The translations under genes and the position numbers were made by a program. This document shows positions 11,919-23,429 of a DNA stretch of 64,000 bases, piece after piece. How positions within the stretch are numbered: position 1 is the first letter of the stretch; the number at the start of each line of letters is the position of its first letter. Source of the DNA: Maratus speciosus (lineage: Eukaryota > Arthropoda > Arachnida > Araneae > Salticidae); the NCBI GenBank assembly GCA_963932465.1, contig OZ010794.1, positions 438,961,502-439,025,501 on the forward strand. Direction: 5' to 3'. Under the pieces are notes generated by a model. The model had not been told where the DNA came from, did no database searches, and saw nothing but the letters and a program-made list of their open reading frames with translations.

Positions 11919-13790
11919 ATTCATATTACCTAGGATAGTTTTCATCGTCATGCATGTTTCGTTTCTGTGAATACATTTTCTGGTACCTTACTGCAAATGA
12001 GAATAAAAGAATTATAAAAATTAATGTATTATAAATTAAATTAATTAAAAAAATGATAATTCTTAAATAAAAGCGCGCGGGAACACACACACACAAAAAA
12101 AGGGAATTTTACCTTATTTATTTGTTGAAGGATCTTCAAAATGAATGAAACTGATTGAAGTAAAAATATGCAGAAGTTGCAGAAATATTTCTAAGGGAAA
12201 TCTCATTGAAAATAAATAACAGCTTATTTAATCTAGAATAAAACTTAAATTTCACAAAACTACATCAACTCATGCGAAGAGTGAAGTAAAAAAATAAACA
12301 ACTCTGGAAAAGCGAAAAAAAGTTATCCAGAGAGTAAACTTTGAAATGGTAACCATGGTGATAGTGATATAAAGTTACAGTTACAGTTTAAAGAATTGCG
12401 GCATCAAAACAGGAATTATACACAAAAACACAAGACCAACTTCTCAAATGTTTTATTAGACCGTGGAAAGAATAGTTGAATGTTTTAAGGCATATTTCAA
12501 GTTTTTAAGACAGTCTGATGCCGAAAGGTAGGCTAAATTTTGAAGTAATTTAATATCTGATATGATATGTCTTGCCATATCACAATTAAAAAAGACTACC
12601 ACTTAAAAAAATAATTATTAAAATGCGACAAAGGTCTCGTTTTATCCTAAACATCTTTGTTGTATCCCAATTAACCAACTAACCACCCAACCACTGAAAT
12701 TAGTTATTTTTTAGTGGCATCATTTCAGTTCATCAAAATCGTGTTAGTTTGTTTCCGTTTCGCTGTTGCTGTTGTTGTAGTTGAATACTTTTGGCGTGTG
12801 TGCGCGTATGGATGTCATGGCTAAATTGTAAACAATATATCCTTTCCCACAAACTGATTATGAATTTTACAGGATGAGACAATGCGTAATTTCTGCAAAC
12901 TATTAGAAATGATTGTTTTGACAATAAAGTTCTCATACTTTTATAGCTGATTTCAAGTTTCGTCTAATATAATTCCAAATAAAAGATGTGGAGTCCAACT
13001 CATGTTCAAGTTACTGGTAAATATTTATAGTTATTTTTATTGCTGCTGCTTGAATTACATGTTTTGTATTAAAAAAAATGTGTATATATATTAAAAGTTT
13101 ATTCTTTTGAATTCTTTCTAATTAAGTTAGTTGATAACTTTTATGTAGCTATTTATTTATTTGTTTTTCTGCTTTAGTTGCTGTAAAGAATCATTTTGTT
13201 TTTTATGTTTAGATATCCAAGCAAAAATTACTTTTCGATTTTTGGAATCTTTATTAAATTATCTAAATACAAAAATGATGATTTGCAATTTGATATAAAT
13301 TTCAGTATGATAAATGTTTTAATATTTTTAAATGGTGTACTTTCTGAAACTGATTACAGAAATTAATATTTTTTTTAATGTGCGTGATACAAATCGTTGT
13401 GACATGATTGCTTTGCCTATAAAATTTAAAAACCTTTTTACAGAAAATTAAAGAAGAAAAACCCTAAATAGTATTAATATTTTTTTTTTTTTTGCTAATT
13501 ATTAATTAATTAATTCATTTATATTTGTAGAGATAGTTTCAAAAGTACCATGTTTAGACCTAGAGATTTTGTAACACTCTTACAAATTAGTATTTTTAAA
13601 ACATTCTTTTTAAAAAGTAGTCATATTAGCTCTTTCTTCAAAATTGGCATAGTCAGATGTCTTTTTTACCCCATGTACAACATAGTACATATATTTATTT
13701 ACAACAATTTGCATTTATTCAGAAATATCTATGCACAATTATTCATGCATTTTCATGTATATAATGCCCAAATGCAGTCAAACCATCATT
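10316..13790. other. Long AT-rich stretch, no supported gene
   Basis: It contains an A run at about 11887-11917, short A runs near 11560, and a CACACA tract near 12085. Short ORFs (for example 13550-13882) show no domain I recognise. No TIR or TSD pair was found. Confidence 0.5.
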
Positions 13791-13798
13791 TTCTAAAA

Positions 13799-14852
13799 CA
13801 AGCATGTCAAACTCGTTTACCATGGAGGGCCAAATTAAGGCTGTTCTCAACTGCTCTGCCTAACAAATGCAACATGTTTTGACACATTTACAAATTCATT
13901 TTTTAACAGAAAGATATAAAATTGGAAGGCCTGACTATGGAAGCGATTTGGAATTGAACTGTGTTTTCCATTTTTAAATAAATAAATTACCTATTGAGTT
14001 ATTAAGCGATTTTAATCACATGACAAAGACGCTTTTCACCCTTCCTTGAGTGATTATTCTTCTTTCGCGCAGAGATTCGGTTCACAACGCCCACTTTGAC
14101 AATATTTTCTGAAAGATCTTTATTGTGTTTGCAAAAAAACAGAAAACACAGCTCAATTACATAGTTTCTCAACAACAACACCTGCTAGTTTCATGCATTT
14201 CCGAACAAAAATAAATTAAAACTGTCATAAAGTTGACCTTTTGGATGTGAGAGCAGCCTTAACCATTGTATGCAAGTCTGGGCCACATTGCCAAAAAAAA
14301 GTTACTCATTTTAAAGTTTTTTATTTATTTATATTTTGCTTTAATTATTGTTAATTAGCTCCTCTTTTAATAGTTTTTCAATAAATTTTTTAGTACATAA
14401 TGAACTTAAGCTGGTCTTTGTAGCTTTCTGATTGGTTATTTCAGTATTCACAATCTCTTGGAATTGAAATGTTAGAATGAGCTAAATCTGATACATAAAC
14501 TATACTTTCTGATGTTTGCCATCTATAGCGTCATAGCAATTTTGCTAAATTGTAGATTTCCCCCCCCTCAAAATAGCTACCAATTTTTTTACTATTAACC
14601 TTTTCTTTATTTAATCACAATTTGCTTGTCATTAAATAAATAAAGCAAAGATTAGTATTCTGAAATACTGGTAGATATTTTGAATAAAAAATCTATGACC
14701 TGGCAACACTGCAGCCACAGTTAGCGCAAGTGTGTTTATGTTAAGTTTATTTTCTGCATCAAACATAAGAAAAAAGCCAAAAACTTGGCAGCTCACAGAT
14801 AAGTTGTCGGCATGCCAAATCTGGCCTGCGGTCCATGTGTTTGTAGTACCTG
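13799..14852. mobile_element. Non-autonomous hAT element
   Basis: The left end reads CAAGCATGTCAAACTCG and is followed by GGAGGGCCAAATT. The right end carries GGCCTGCGGTCCATGTG and finishes TAGTACCTG. This 'GTCAAACTC ... GGCC' layout is typical of several hAT families. The flanking 8-mers TTCTAAAA (13791-13798) and TTCTAAGT (14853-14860) match at 6 of 8 positions, fitting an aged hAT TSD. There is no transposase ORF in the 1,054 bp. Confidence 0.6.
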
Positions 14853-15170
14853 TTCTAAGTAGGTTGCTTTAAAGCTACAAACTGAGCTCTGGAGCTGGAG
14901 CATCTTTTTTTTTTTTTTTTTTTTTTTTTGACTTCATCTCTTGTAAAACCACTGACTTTAATCTGTATTGCTGAATTTCTGAATAGATGGTGGGGTTTAA
15001 AAAAAAAAAAAAAACTTATGTTTTTCAAGAAAATTCAAAGAAATAAAAACATCTTCATGCATTCAAGTAGACATACCTGCTTATTTTAGTGAACAAAGTC
15101 ATTTGTTGACAAATTGATATCTAGGAATCCTAGCCTTTTAGAATTTCACATTAAACTGAAGAGTTTAAGA
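14853..15170. other. Spacer with homopolymer runs
   Basis: It holds a T run (about 14907-14929) and an A run (about 15000-15014). I see no gene or bounded element. Confidence 0.5.
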
Positions 15171-15604
15171 TTGCTAGTCACTAAGCTTCCTAATTCCCCT
15201 CACTAATGTTAAATCTATGGGTGTTTGATGCATTCATATATTTAAAATATCTCCTCGGGAAATTAATGCTTTTAACTCCTTTTTTCTGTGTACTCTTCTT
15301 AAAGGATGTCTCTTTTCTTCCTCAGTTCTCAAAATATTTCTAAAATATTATGCTTAATTTTATGTGAAGTGTTAAAATCTTACTCGCAGTTTGTTAGCTT
15401 GTAACATATAAAATATTAAGCATACATTTTAGACATACTTTGACAACTAAAAAAAAAGAGACATCCTTTAAGAAAAGTACACAGAAAAAAAAAATGAATT
15501 AAAATTATTAATTTCCTGAGCAGATATTTAAATATACGAATGCATTCTACGCCCATAGACTTAGCACTAGCGAGGGGAATTCAGAAGCTGGGTGGCTAGC
15601 AGCT
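15171..15604. repeat. Palindromic repeat, arms about 215 bp
   Basis: The left arm (about 15171-15385) and right arm (about 15395-15604) are imperfect reverse complements; for example AAAGGATGTCTCT at about 15303 pairs with AGAGACATCCTTT at about 15458. The right arm holds TTAGCACTAGCGA, also present at about 39850 in another palindrome, so the two are related. It abuts the single arm starting at 15605. Confidence 0.65.
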
Positions 15605-15795
15605 TTAAGGGGCTACTTCACTTTAGCAGAAACAGCTGTTTTCTGTTGTTAATTCTATGGAACAGTACTTTAAAAATATCTCCTTTGTATTTCCTTATTT
15701 TTAAACTAATTTTTCTTTGCATTGCTTAGCTGAGGTTGATCTCTACAATCGCCATTTTTTACTTTTTCGATTTTGTTTGCAGATTTAATTAAATT
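15605..15795. repeat. Single arm of the TTAAGGGGCTACTTC foldback family
   Basis: It starts TTAAGGGGCTACTTC and runs through TTAGCTGAGGTTGATCTC and TTTTTCGATTTTG, matching one arm of the palindromes at 39473-39897 and 39894-40571. No second arm follows, so this is a solo or truncated copy. Confidence 0.6.
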
Positions 15796-16390
15796 TGTGT
15801 AACACGTATACTTATTATGTGCAATACTACTCCAGCTAACGTTTTAGTACTACATAGGTTACTCCAATATAGGGGACATATTCTGCAATCCTCCTCAAGA
15901 ATTTTCTTTCCCGGATACACTCTTTTCTTTGCAAATAACTACATATGTTTTAAGTTGAATGTTACCTAATTTCATAAATAAATATCTTGTATATCTGACA
16001 GTTTTAAAGTACAGTTGGCTAAAAGAAAAAGTAACCACCCTATGCATTTTAATTAGCAAATTTTCCCAGAAAACAGCTGAAATAGCCATTCGCTGAGAAA
16101 TTATGTATTCTTCCATTTTACACAAAAAAAGAAAAATAAATAAAGCTTGGGTCTTGTCTTCATACTGAAATTGTACCAAATTCTGAAAATTTCAATACAA
16201 ACACCTAATTTTGACATAATATTTGACTTTGTCGTTAATTTTTACTTTAGGACACCAAATGGGAAGTCTTCAGTCAAGTATTTTAAGAATTATGAAATAG
16301 ATTGCAATGTGCGCAGTTTTTAAAGCATAATTCCAGAAATATTTTGCAGAATAAGCTATTATTTTATAATTCAAAAATTTGAAGCCTATA
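15796..16390. other. AT-rich spacer
   Basis: A 94-codon ORF on the minus strand (15895-16179) has no recognisable domain and no coding support. I see nothing else. Confidence 0.4.
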
Positions 16391-16629
16391 GCAGGTCTCG
16401 CAGCCCTCGTATATTTTCTATAATTCCTATAAATTTGAAAAAGTTCCTATATTTTACAGCCCTCCATCTGCACGATTATTTCTTATTTAGGCCGCAAGCC
16501 ATGAAGTTCAGCAATCTGCATGTGATTTTTCTGCGATTATATATTACTAATTTTGCCAAATTCCGCAAATCATTCTCCTACACAAAAAACATCATAAATT
16601 TCTTTAGTTTGTCGCAGTATTGGAAAATT

Positions 16630-17560
16630 TGTCATTCGTTTGCAAAAAGTAATCTCTAATTTCGTCAATCGGTTGAAAAAAAACAATCATGATTCTCGTC
16701 AATGCATATATCAGAAGAAAAATTGTGAATTTCACCAATCTGACATTAAAAATAAAATTGTGGATTTCGTCAATTGGTCATTGAAAAAAAAAAATGGAAG
16801 TTTTGTTAATAGGTTGTTGATAAAAATTGCTAGTCTATCAAGTGTGGCAAAAAAAAAAAAAAAAAAAAAAGGAAACTTCTTCAGTCAGTTGCGACAAAAA
16901 ATCGTGAATTTCTTCAGTAAATAGTGTTAAAAATTCACTGATTTTGGCAATTGGTTGTTGTAATATATCGCAGAATTTCTCGGTTGGTCGTTGATAAAAA
17001 TTGTAAATTTCGATATTCACTCACAACAATAAATTGTAGATTTCGCCAATCAGTTGCAGCAAAAAATCATGAATGTCTTCGTCAGTTGGTCATTGAAATA
17101 TATCATGAAATGTGTTGATCATTCTTTGATAAAAATCATAATTTTCGGCTGTCACTTGTGGTAAAAAAATCACGGATTTTGTCAATCAGTTGCAGGGAAA
17201 AATAGTGAATCTGTCAGTTTGTCACTTTAAAAGATTCAACATTAGAAGCTTCATGAATCGGTTGTGAAAAAGAAAAAAGGTGTGGAAAAAAAATCGTGAA
17301 TTTTGTCAATGTATCTCAGAAAAATGTCAATCAGTCATTAAAAAAGAAAAGAAAAGAAAAAAAAAACAGATTTTACCTATTGGTCCTTGAAAAAAAAAAA
17401 AAACTAATTTTGTCAACCATGTGTGGCAAAAAATCATGTATTTCTTTACTCAGTTGCAGCAAAAAAATGTGAAATTTCTCGATTGGTCATTGATAACAAT
17501 TTCAATTTTGTCAATCGGTCGCATGAAAATAATTGTATAATTAGTTAATGGGTCTCATGA
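16630..17560 (+). repeat. Degenerate minisatellite with TTTCGTCAAT-like units
   Basis: Repeated variants of AATTTCGTCAATNGGT, separated by A-rich linkers, recur about every 30-40 bases. It is a diverged relative of the arrays at 38.4, 51.0 and 58.5 kb. The surrounding sequence contains TTCCTATAAATTT blocks on both sides (about 16420 and 17960), suggesting a larger decayed element from about 16392 to 18048, but the flanking 8-mers do not match. ORFs across it are artefacts of the repeat. Confidence 0.55.
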
Positions 17561-18059
17561 TTTCACACAATTATATCGATAAATTTTTTTTTGCTCTATA
17601 GGGATAAAAGAAATGTAATTCATTTTATATAAATTTATTACAAAAAAAAAATTGTTGATACTTAAAAATAAAAGTAAATCAAGTAACTTTTAATTCAATT
17701 ATGTTTGTATTGGCAAATGCTATGCAATGAGGGTTGATGATTCAAAAAATAATTGTAAAAAATATAGCTTGAAAAAAAAAAAAAAAAAAATGCATACAAC
17801 TTCTGAAACGCTAATATTTTACTCCTGAAGAGTGTTAAAAATTCCTAAAATAGTCAGGAGGGATCTTTAAATAATTTACTCCTGATATAATCTTTACAAT
17901 GTCAACGTCTATGATAGTACGTATGTAAGTGCATTAAAACACGTGTAGGTGTACTTACATATAAAAATTCCTATAAATTTTCTATATTTTCTAGAAAAAA
18001 TTCCTATATTTCCTATAATATTTTTGAAGAAAGTCGCTTCTAGGCCTGAACACTATTTC

Positions 18060-19578
18060 TCACTATTAAAACAGTATTATGAATAAATCTTTTAAATAGC
18101 TGCAAATTTTTCAATATTTTAATGCAAGTGTTATTATGAGAATATTTTTTTTTTAATTTTTCCCCTTTTTTAGTACATTTACATGTACTAAAATCTCATA
18201 AGATATTATATCCTTCCTAGAGATGGGAATGCTCGGAAAAGTTGGGAAAAAAACTTTTTTTTTACAGTTTTTTCCGAAGGCTTTTTTTTTTAAAGTTTTC
18301 CAAACTAGAAAAATTGAAATTTCATTTATAAAATAATATATTCAAAATTTTGTAATAGCTACTTTCTGATACTTTTTATTTTATTTATTTTTATGTTAAG
18401 TGTCTCACAGGAAAACATTAATGTGAGAAATCTGATCTATAAGAAGACTTGAAAAGATCCTTTAAAGGATCCTTAATTTTTTTCTACTTTGAAACACAAG
18501 ACCCTTCACAAAATTTCTCTTAAAAATAGCATTTAAAAATTTTTTTAATCTCCAAATTGAACCTTTCACAAATGCAATGATTGAAGAAAAAAATCTCATG
18601 TCATATAACAGCTGAATCTTATCAAGTTAGTTGTATGTGTATGTATATATGTATGAAGAACTTTATTAAAAATGTCTAAATAGGAACCTAAATATAACGG
18701 TAATTTCTAATTCACAAATTCTGATTACATTTTGTACAAAGTTCACAATTTTACGAAAACTGGATTACCTGAAAAAAATCTTGATATATGCATGGTAAGA
18801 TAAGTAAATGCAACTTCTCTTGTTAAAAATGAATTCATGTGCAAAATTATGTCAATAATATGCCGATTAACGGAAATGGTAAAATTGAAAATTTAACATA
18901 AAATTTCAAACATGCATTTATTTTTAATGCCATAGCTGCAGTTAATAATGTAATCGGTAATTAATAAGAATATTTAACTAATTAAAAAAATAATAACAGC
19001 ATGCATTTGACATTAATTACTCTGTTCAAGCTCTTTTCCTAAAATATAGATTCTCAGACTTATCGAACTATACATATTTTTTTTATATATATAAATGTAG
19101 ATTAAATAAACGAAGAAAATGTAAACAATTTCCTGTACAAAATTTTGTTGAAAGAAGTTTTTATACTTTAAAAAATGCCATCTGTTTTTATAACGTTACG
19201 TTAAAAAAAAGAAATATTACTTTCATATTAAAGAGAAGAAAAACAAATTTTTTAGTTTCCATTTTTTCAAACTTATTACAAAATTTATAGTTAATTTTAT
19301 TAAAGGTCTTCATTCTGAGTCAGAATCTGAATTAGCTTGTATTCTACACTGCTAACACTGTCTGTCTGGAGTCTGAACTAAATGTGTGGAAAGTATGTAT
19401 AAAAAGTTTTGGTTTAGTTTTATAACACAGGTCTGCAGAAAAATAATTTTTTTCAGCTGCATGTGATATTTTTGGTTAATTGTGTGTTTTTTTAGAACCT
19501 GAATTCAAAAATGACCTTTATTTCCTTCCATCATATGCAGTATTGTTGCAAAACATGGGGAGTTTGCATTAGAAAAGC
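18060..19578. other. AT-rich intergenic stretch
   Basis: No supported gene, TIR pair or array. A GATGGGAATGCTCGG patch near 18222 looks like a transposon end without a partner. Confidence 0.4.
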
Positions 19579-19586
19579 ACAACTGC

Positions 19587-20312
19587 TATAGGTGAAAACA
19601 CTGGGAAACTGAGTTAGTAGCCAGTGGCTGGTAGACTCAGTTTCATTAGTGGCCACTATAATGTTTCAAACTTTCTTGACATCTACATAAACTATAATCG
19701 TTGTATATATACATATTTTTCTATAAGTCAGAGTTTTATACCAGCCAACTATTCATGATAAGAATAAGAAAGCAGTCAAAATTCTAGAAAATTACTTTAA
19801 AACCACAGAATCTGTTACATTATTTTTTTTAGAATACGTTTTTAGATTATTTGTATATGTTCATAAACACTATTGTCAATTAAATTACTATTACTTTCTT
19901 TATATAAAAAATAACTAAATCAAAATTCCAACAGTTAGGTGTATATTATTAAAAAAAATAATCAAATAAAGCACAATAAAATGTTATTTGTATTTTATTT
20001 AATAAGTAAATGTGTTATTAACATACTACACACATTACATACAGTTAAAATCTAAGCTGATGAGTGTATTTCGCAGGATTAAACAGTATGTCTTGAAGAA
20101 AAATAATATAACTGGTGAGCATGTGGCAAAAGTCGAAATATTGAAAATACTGCAATAAAAAAGCTATATTTTACTTGGCGATCAATAACAGACTTTTTAT
20201 CGCCACTTGGCGAGTGGCGACTAGGGTGGCGATTGATGGCCGATTTTTTAATCGCCACTTTTACAACTTTAATCGCCATGTGGCGAGTGACGACCGCCAA
20301 TTTTCACCTATA
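19587..20312. mobile_element. hAT MITE with exact 8-bp TSD (TATAGGT family)
   Basis: The ends are TATAGGTGAAAA (left) and TTTTCACCTATA (right), a perfect 12-bp inverted pair. The 8-bp TSD ACAACTGC is exact (19579-19586 and 20313-20320). The right part holds repeats of GGCGAGTGGCGAC and ATCGCCA (20170-20295). The left subterminal GCCAGTGGC motif matches the larger element at 35765. It is non-coding, 726 bp; ORFs in the right part follow the repeats. Confidence 0.85.
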
Positions 20313-20320
20313 ACAACTGC

Positions 20321-20887
20321 AATGAAAAAAATCAAAATTTTATTACAAGAAACTATGTTCCAAATTATACTTTCCCTCTTGACTACATTTTACATTTCAG
20401 TAGTTGTATCTTGTATGAATCATAGTAGCAGCTTATGTCTGTGTGTAACTGCTTCTGTTTGTTCTTCAAATTCCTAGCATTTTCAATTATTTGTATACTT
20501 TCACAAAGTGGACCAGTGGGGTACACTGGTCCACTTTATGAAAGTATACAAATGATTTCTTTTTTGAAAAATGTATTTGAAACTATGTTCTGAAAAAATT
20601 CCGAGGCATGTAAAAATGTTTAAGGAATGTTCAATAATATTTTCAGGCAGGTTAGATCTTCCATTAAAGTGAAAAAAAAAAAAAAAAAATGTAAACTACA
20701 AAAGTGGTCCACTGTGCACCAGTCTCCCCTATATTAAGTACTTTAAAATGTATTGTGCAGTATATGTAGAGCTATGTAATATAGAATTTCAAAACACTAC
20801 CTTGGAGGTCTAATGTATACTTCTCAATATGTGTATGTATTTTTTTCAGGCATAATGCCTTCATACCTTCATGTTGGCTTCTAGTGA

Positions 20888-20918
<31 letters not shown>

Positions 20919-21982
20919 TTTGTTTGATAAAATTTAATGTAAATTTATAAATTTTTAGTAGAAAACATTTATAAATGCATTAAAAATAATTTAATGTGAA
21001 TTTGCGATAAACTAAATAAAAAAATAAAAGCCAGCTTTTTTTAAAGTGGTTAAAACCCCCCAAAAATCCTGTCTAAAAGCTGGCAACACTGGTTTTTATA
21101 ACAAAATTTTTTTAAATTAAATTTCAATTAATACCTATAATTAGTTTTAATTTTAATGTAATTAATGGAACAAGGTTGCCTTTTCAGACGTAACTTGCAG
21201 GAGAAGCAGGGGTAAAATCTTTTATTTGATCTTATGTACGAGAAGTAATACAGTTTTAGTCAGAGCTGTCTTTCAGAGTGGTGGGACCTGATTGAGCATG
21301 ATTTTGTTCAGCCTCATGTTCATGGTGTGCAGGGGTGCTTATTTTTCAGGGCCACTATTTTCGAAAAGTAATCTTTATCTTATTTAATTGAATACTTAAT
21401 TCAGCAAATATTTCTATTTTGAAATAGTGATACTCAAAATTAACCATTTCTATGCACTCTGAGGTCATGAGCCACAACATACACTAATGTCTCTGTAGTC
21501 ATAATACAGTAGAAGTAGGGTTAGAAATTAGCACCGCGTTGACTTGACTAGCAGTCGTTAGTCGTCAAATGCAACTAAATTATTGGATTTCACGACCACA
21601 AAATTATGTCTAGTCCTCAAATTTGACACCTAGCTTTCTTTCACTTTAATTTAAATTTAGATTTTTAATTTACAAACGCTATCATTCATAACTAACATAC
21701 GTTTTTCTGCCGCCGCATGCACTTCAAGAGCACCTGTTTTCGATAAAATAAGATACTGTATTAAGAATGTTTTAAAATTTTAGTGCTATTCTCCTAAAAA
21801 ATTGAATATTTTTAAATGCCACACCATAATTTTTATCCAAAGGTTCTTTTATTTGTTATTTTTTTAATTGTCTGATGTATGCTTTCAGTTGCAGGATGTC
21901 AAACTTTTGGATTATTTCTTGTTGCATATAAAAGTTCAAATTTTCTTTCAGTGGACATAATTGTTTGATAATCTGTTTTGTA
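20321..21982. other. AT-rich stretch containing a strong hairpin
   Basis: Apart from the hairpin at 20489-20553, it contains long A runs (about 20673-20689 and 20890-20915) and no supported gene. A CACTGTGCACCAGTCTCCCC patch at about 20710 resembles the GGACCAGTG text in the hairpin. Confidence 0.4.
20489..20553. repeat. Near-perfect 30-bp inverted repeat
   Basis: The left arm 20489-20518 and right arm 20524-20553 are complementary at 29 of 30 positions, with a 5-base loop (GGGTA). The inner arm reads AAGTGGACCAGTG. As DNA or RNA this would form a stable hairpin. Neighbouring text at 20700 repeats parts of the arm. It could be a very short foldback MITE. Confidence 0.8.
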
Positions 21983-22046
21983 TGTATATTCAGGCCCGGA
22001 CTGGCCAGGTCGGCTAGTCGGCGATTGCCGAGGGCCCCCGGCACAA

Positions 22047-22820
22047 GGGGGCCCCGGAGGGGCCTCCAAAAATTGATATACTAGTTCATAACTAGTTACA
22101 TCAGAATAATGTGACTGTTTCCCTGTAAGTTTCCCGTAATCTTACGCATTTACAATCAATTTTAAGCAATTGGCAGTTGCCAGTTGTTTTTTGTGTATGG
22201 TAGCCTATGTAAGGGGGCCCCAGAGGGGCCTCCATAAATGGTATACTACTTCATAACTAGTTATATCAGAATAATTTGACTGTTTCAACGTAATTTCCCC
22301 GTAGTTTTACGCATTTACAATCAATTTTAAGCAGTTGCCAGTTGGTTTTGGTTTATGGTAGCCTATGTAAGGGGGCCCCAGAGGGGCCTCCAAAAATGGA
22401 TATACCACTTCATAACTAGTTATATCAGAATAGTTTGACTGTTTTCCCGTAATCTTACGCATTTACAATTAATTTTAAGCAGCTGCCACTTGGTTTTGGT
22501 TTATGGTAGCCTATGTAAGAGGGCCCCGGAGTGGCCTCCAAAAATAGATATACTACTTCATAACTAGTTATATCAAGATAATTTGACTGTTTTCCCGTAA
22601 TCTTACGCATTTACAATTAATTGTAAGCAGTTGCCAGTTGGTTTTTGTTTATGGTAGCCTACGTAAGAAAGCCCGGAGGGGCCTCCAAAAATGGATATAC
22701 TATTTCATAATTAGTTACATCAGGATAATTTGACTGTTTTCCCGTAATCTTACGCATTTCGAATCAATTTTAAGCAGTTGCCAATTGGTTTATGGTAGCT
22801 GGTAGCCTATGTAAGTAGCG
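22047..22820 (+). repeat. Five tandem copies of a 149-166 bp unit
   Basis: Units start at GGGGCCCC-like positions near 22047, 22213, 22371, 22520 and 22669, and the array stops near 22820. Each has GGGGCCTCC, then ACTTCATAACTAGTTA, CTTACGCATTTACAAT and TTTATGGTAGCCTATGTAA. The array lies directly inside the left hAT terminus, and its GGGCCCC text copies the subterminal GGGCCCCC motif, so it probably arose by expansion of the element's 5' subterminal region. Confidence 0.85.
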
Positions 22821-23429
22821 CCGGTAGTGGCGTCGTGTCGCTGGCGAAACGGAGGAGGGGTGCTGACTTGCTCATCGCGTTCTGTGCAGTGCTCATAGGC
22901 TCAGGTTCAGAGCACATCGCGACACTGGCTGATCGAAACAGCGAAGCCTCCCTACGAAGATTTACTGTACATGCTCAATTTCTACTGAAAATAGTAACCA
23001 GGATTGTCAAGACAGCGGAAAAAATTTGCCAAAAGTTTTTTGTAATTCCTTCAATTCGCATTACTCTGCTGCATTTCGTAGGAATCTGCTTTTTAAAAAA
23101 GGCTTTTATTCTGAATATGAAAAAAGTAATTTGCCCTGTTTTAAGTTGTACAACTGCAACCTCCTAAATATTTCTTATCTACCGCGTTGTTGTTATTCTC
23201 GTGCTTAAGAAACGGGATGTAGTTCACCCTAATATTCCAAACTTAATATGTAATCTTTGCTTATTAAGCTAATATTTAACTTTAAATTGTATCAGATAGT
23301 ACTCAAGATGCAGCTGTTATAGACCGGCTGCAATTTGCGTCCGCTATTTCGTTCAAGGAAAGATATATGAAAGATTTTTAGAAATAACAGTAGTCGATAA
23401 TTCATGTGGATTGACTTTGTATGAACTTA

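Noticed and set aside
16392..18048. CAGGTCTCGCAG and CTTCTAGGCCTG as possible ends of a hAT element around the 16.6 kb minisatellite
   Set aside because: The flanking 8-mers (GCCTATAG and AACACTAT) do not match, so the pairing is unsupported.
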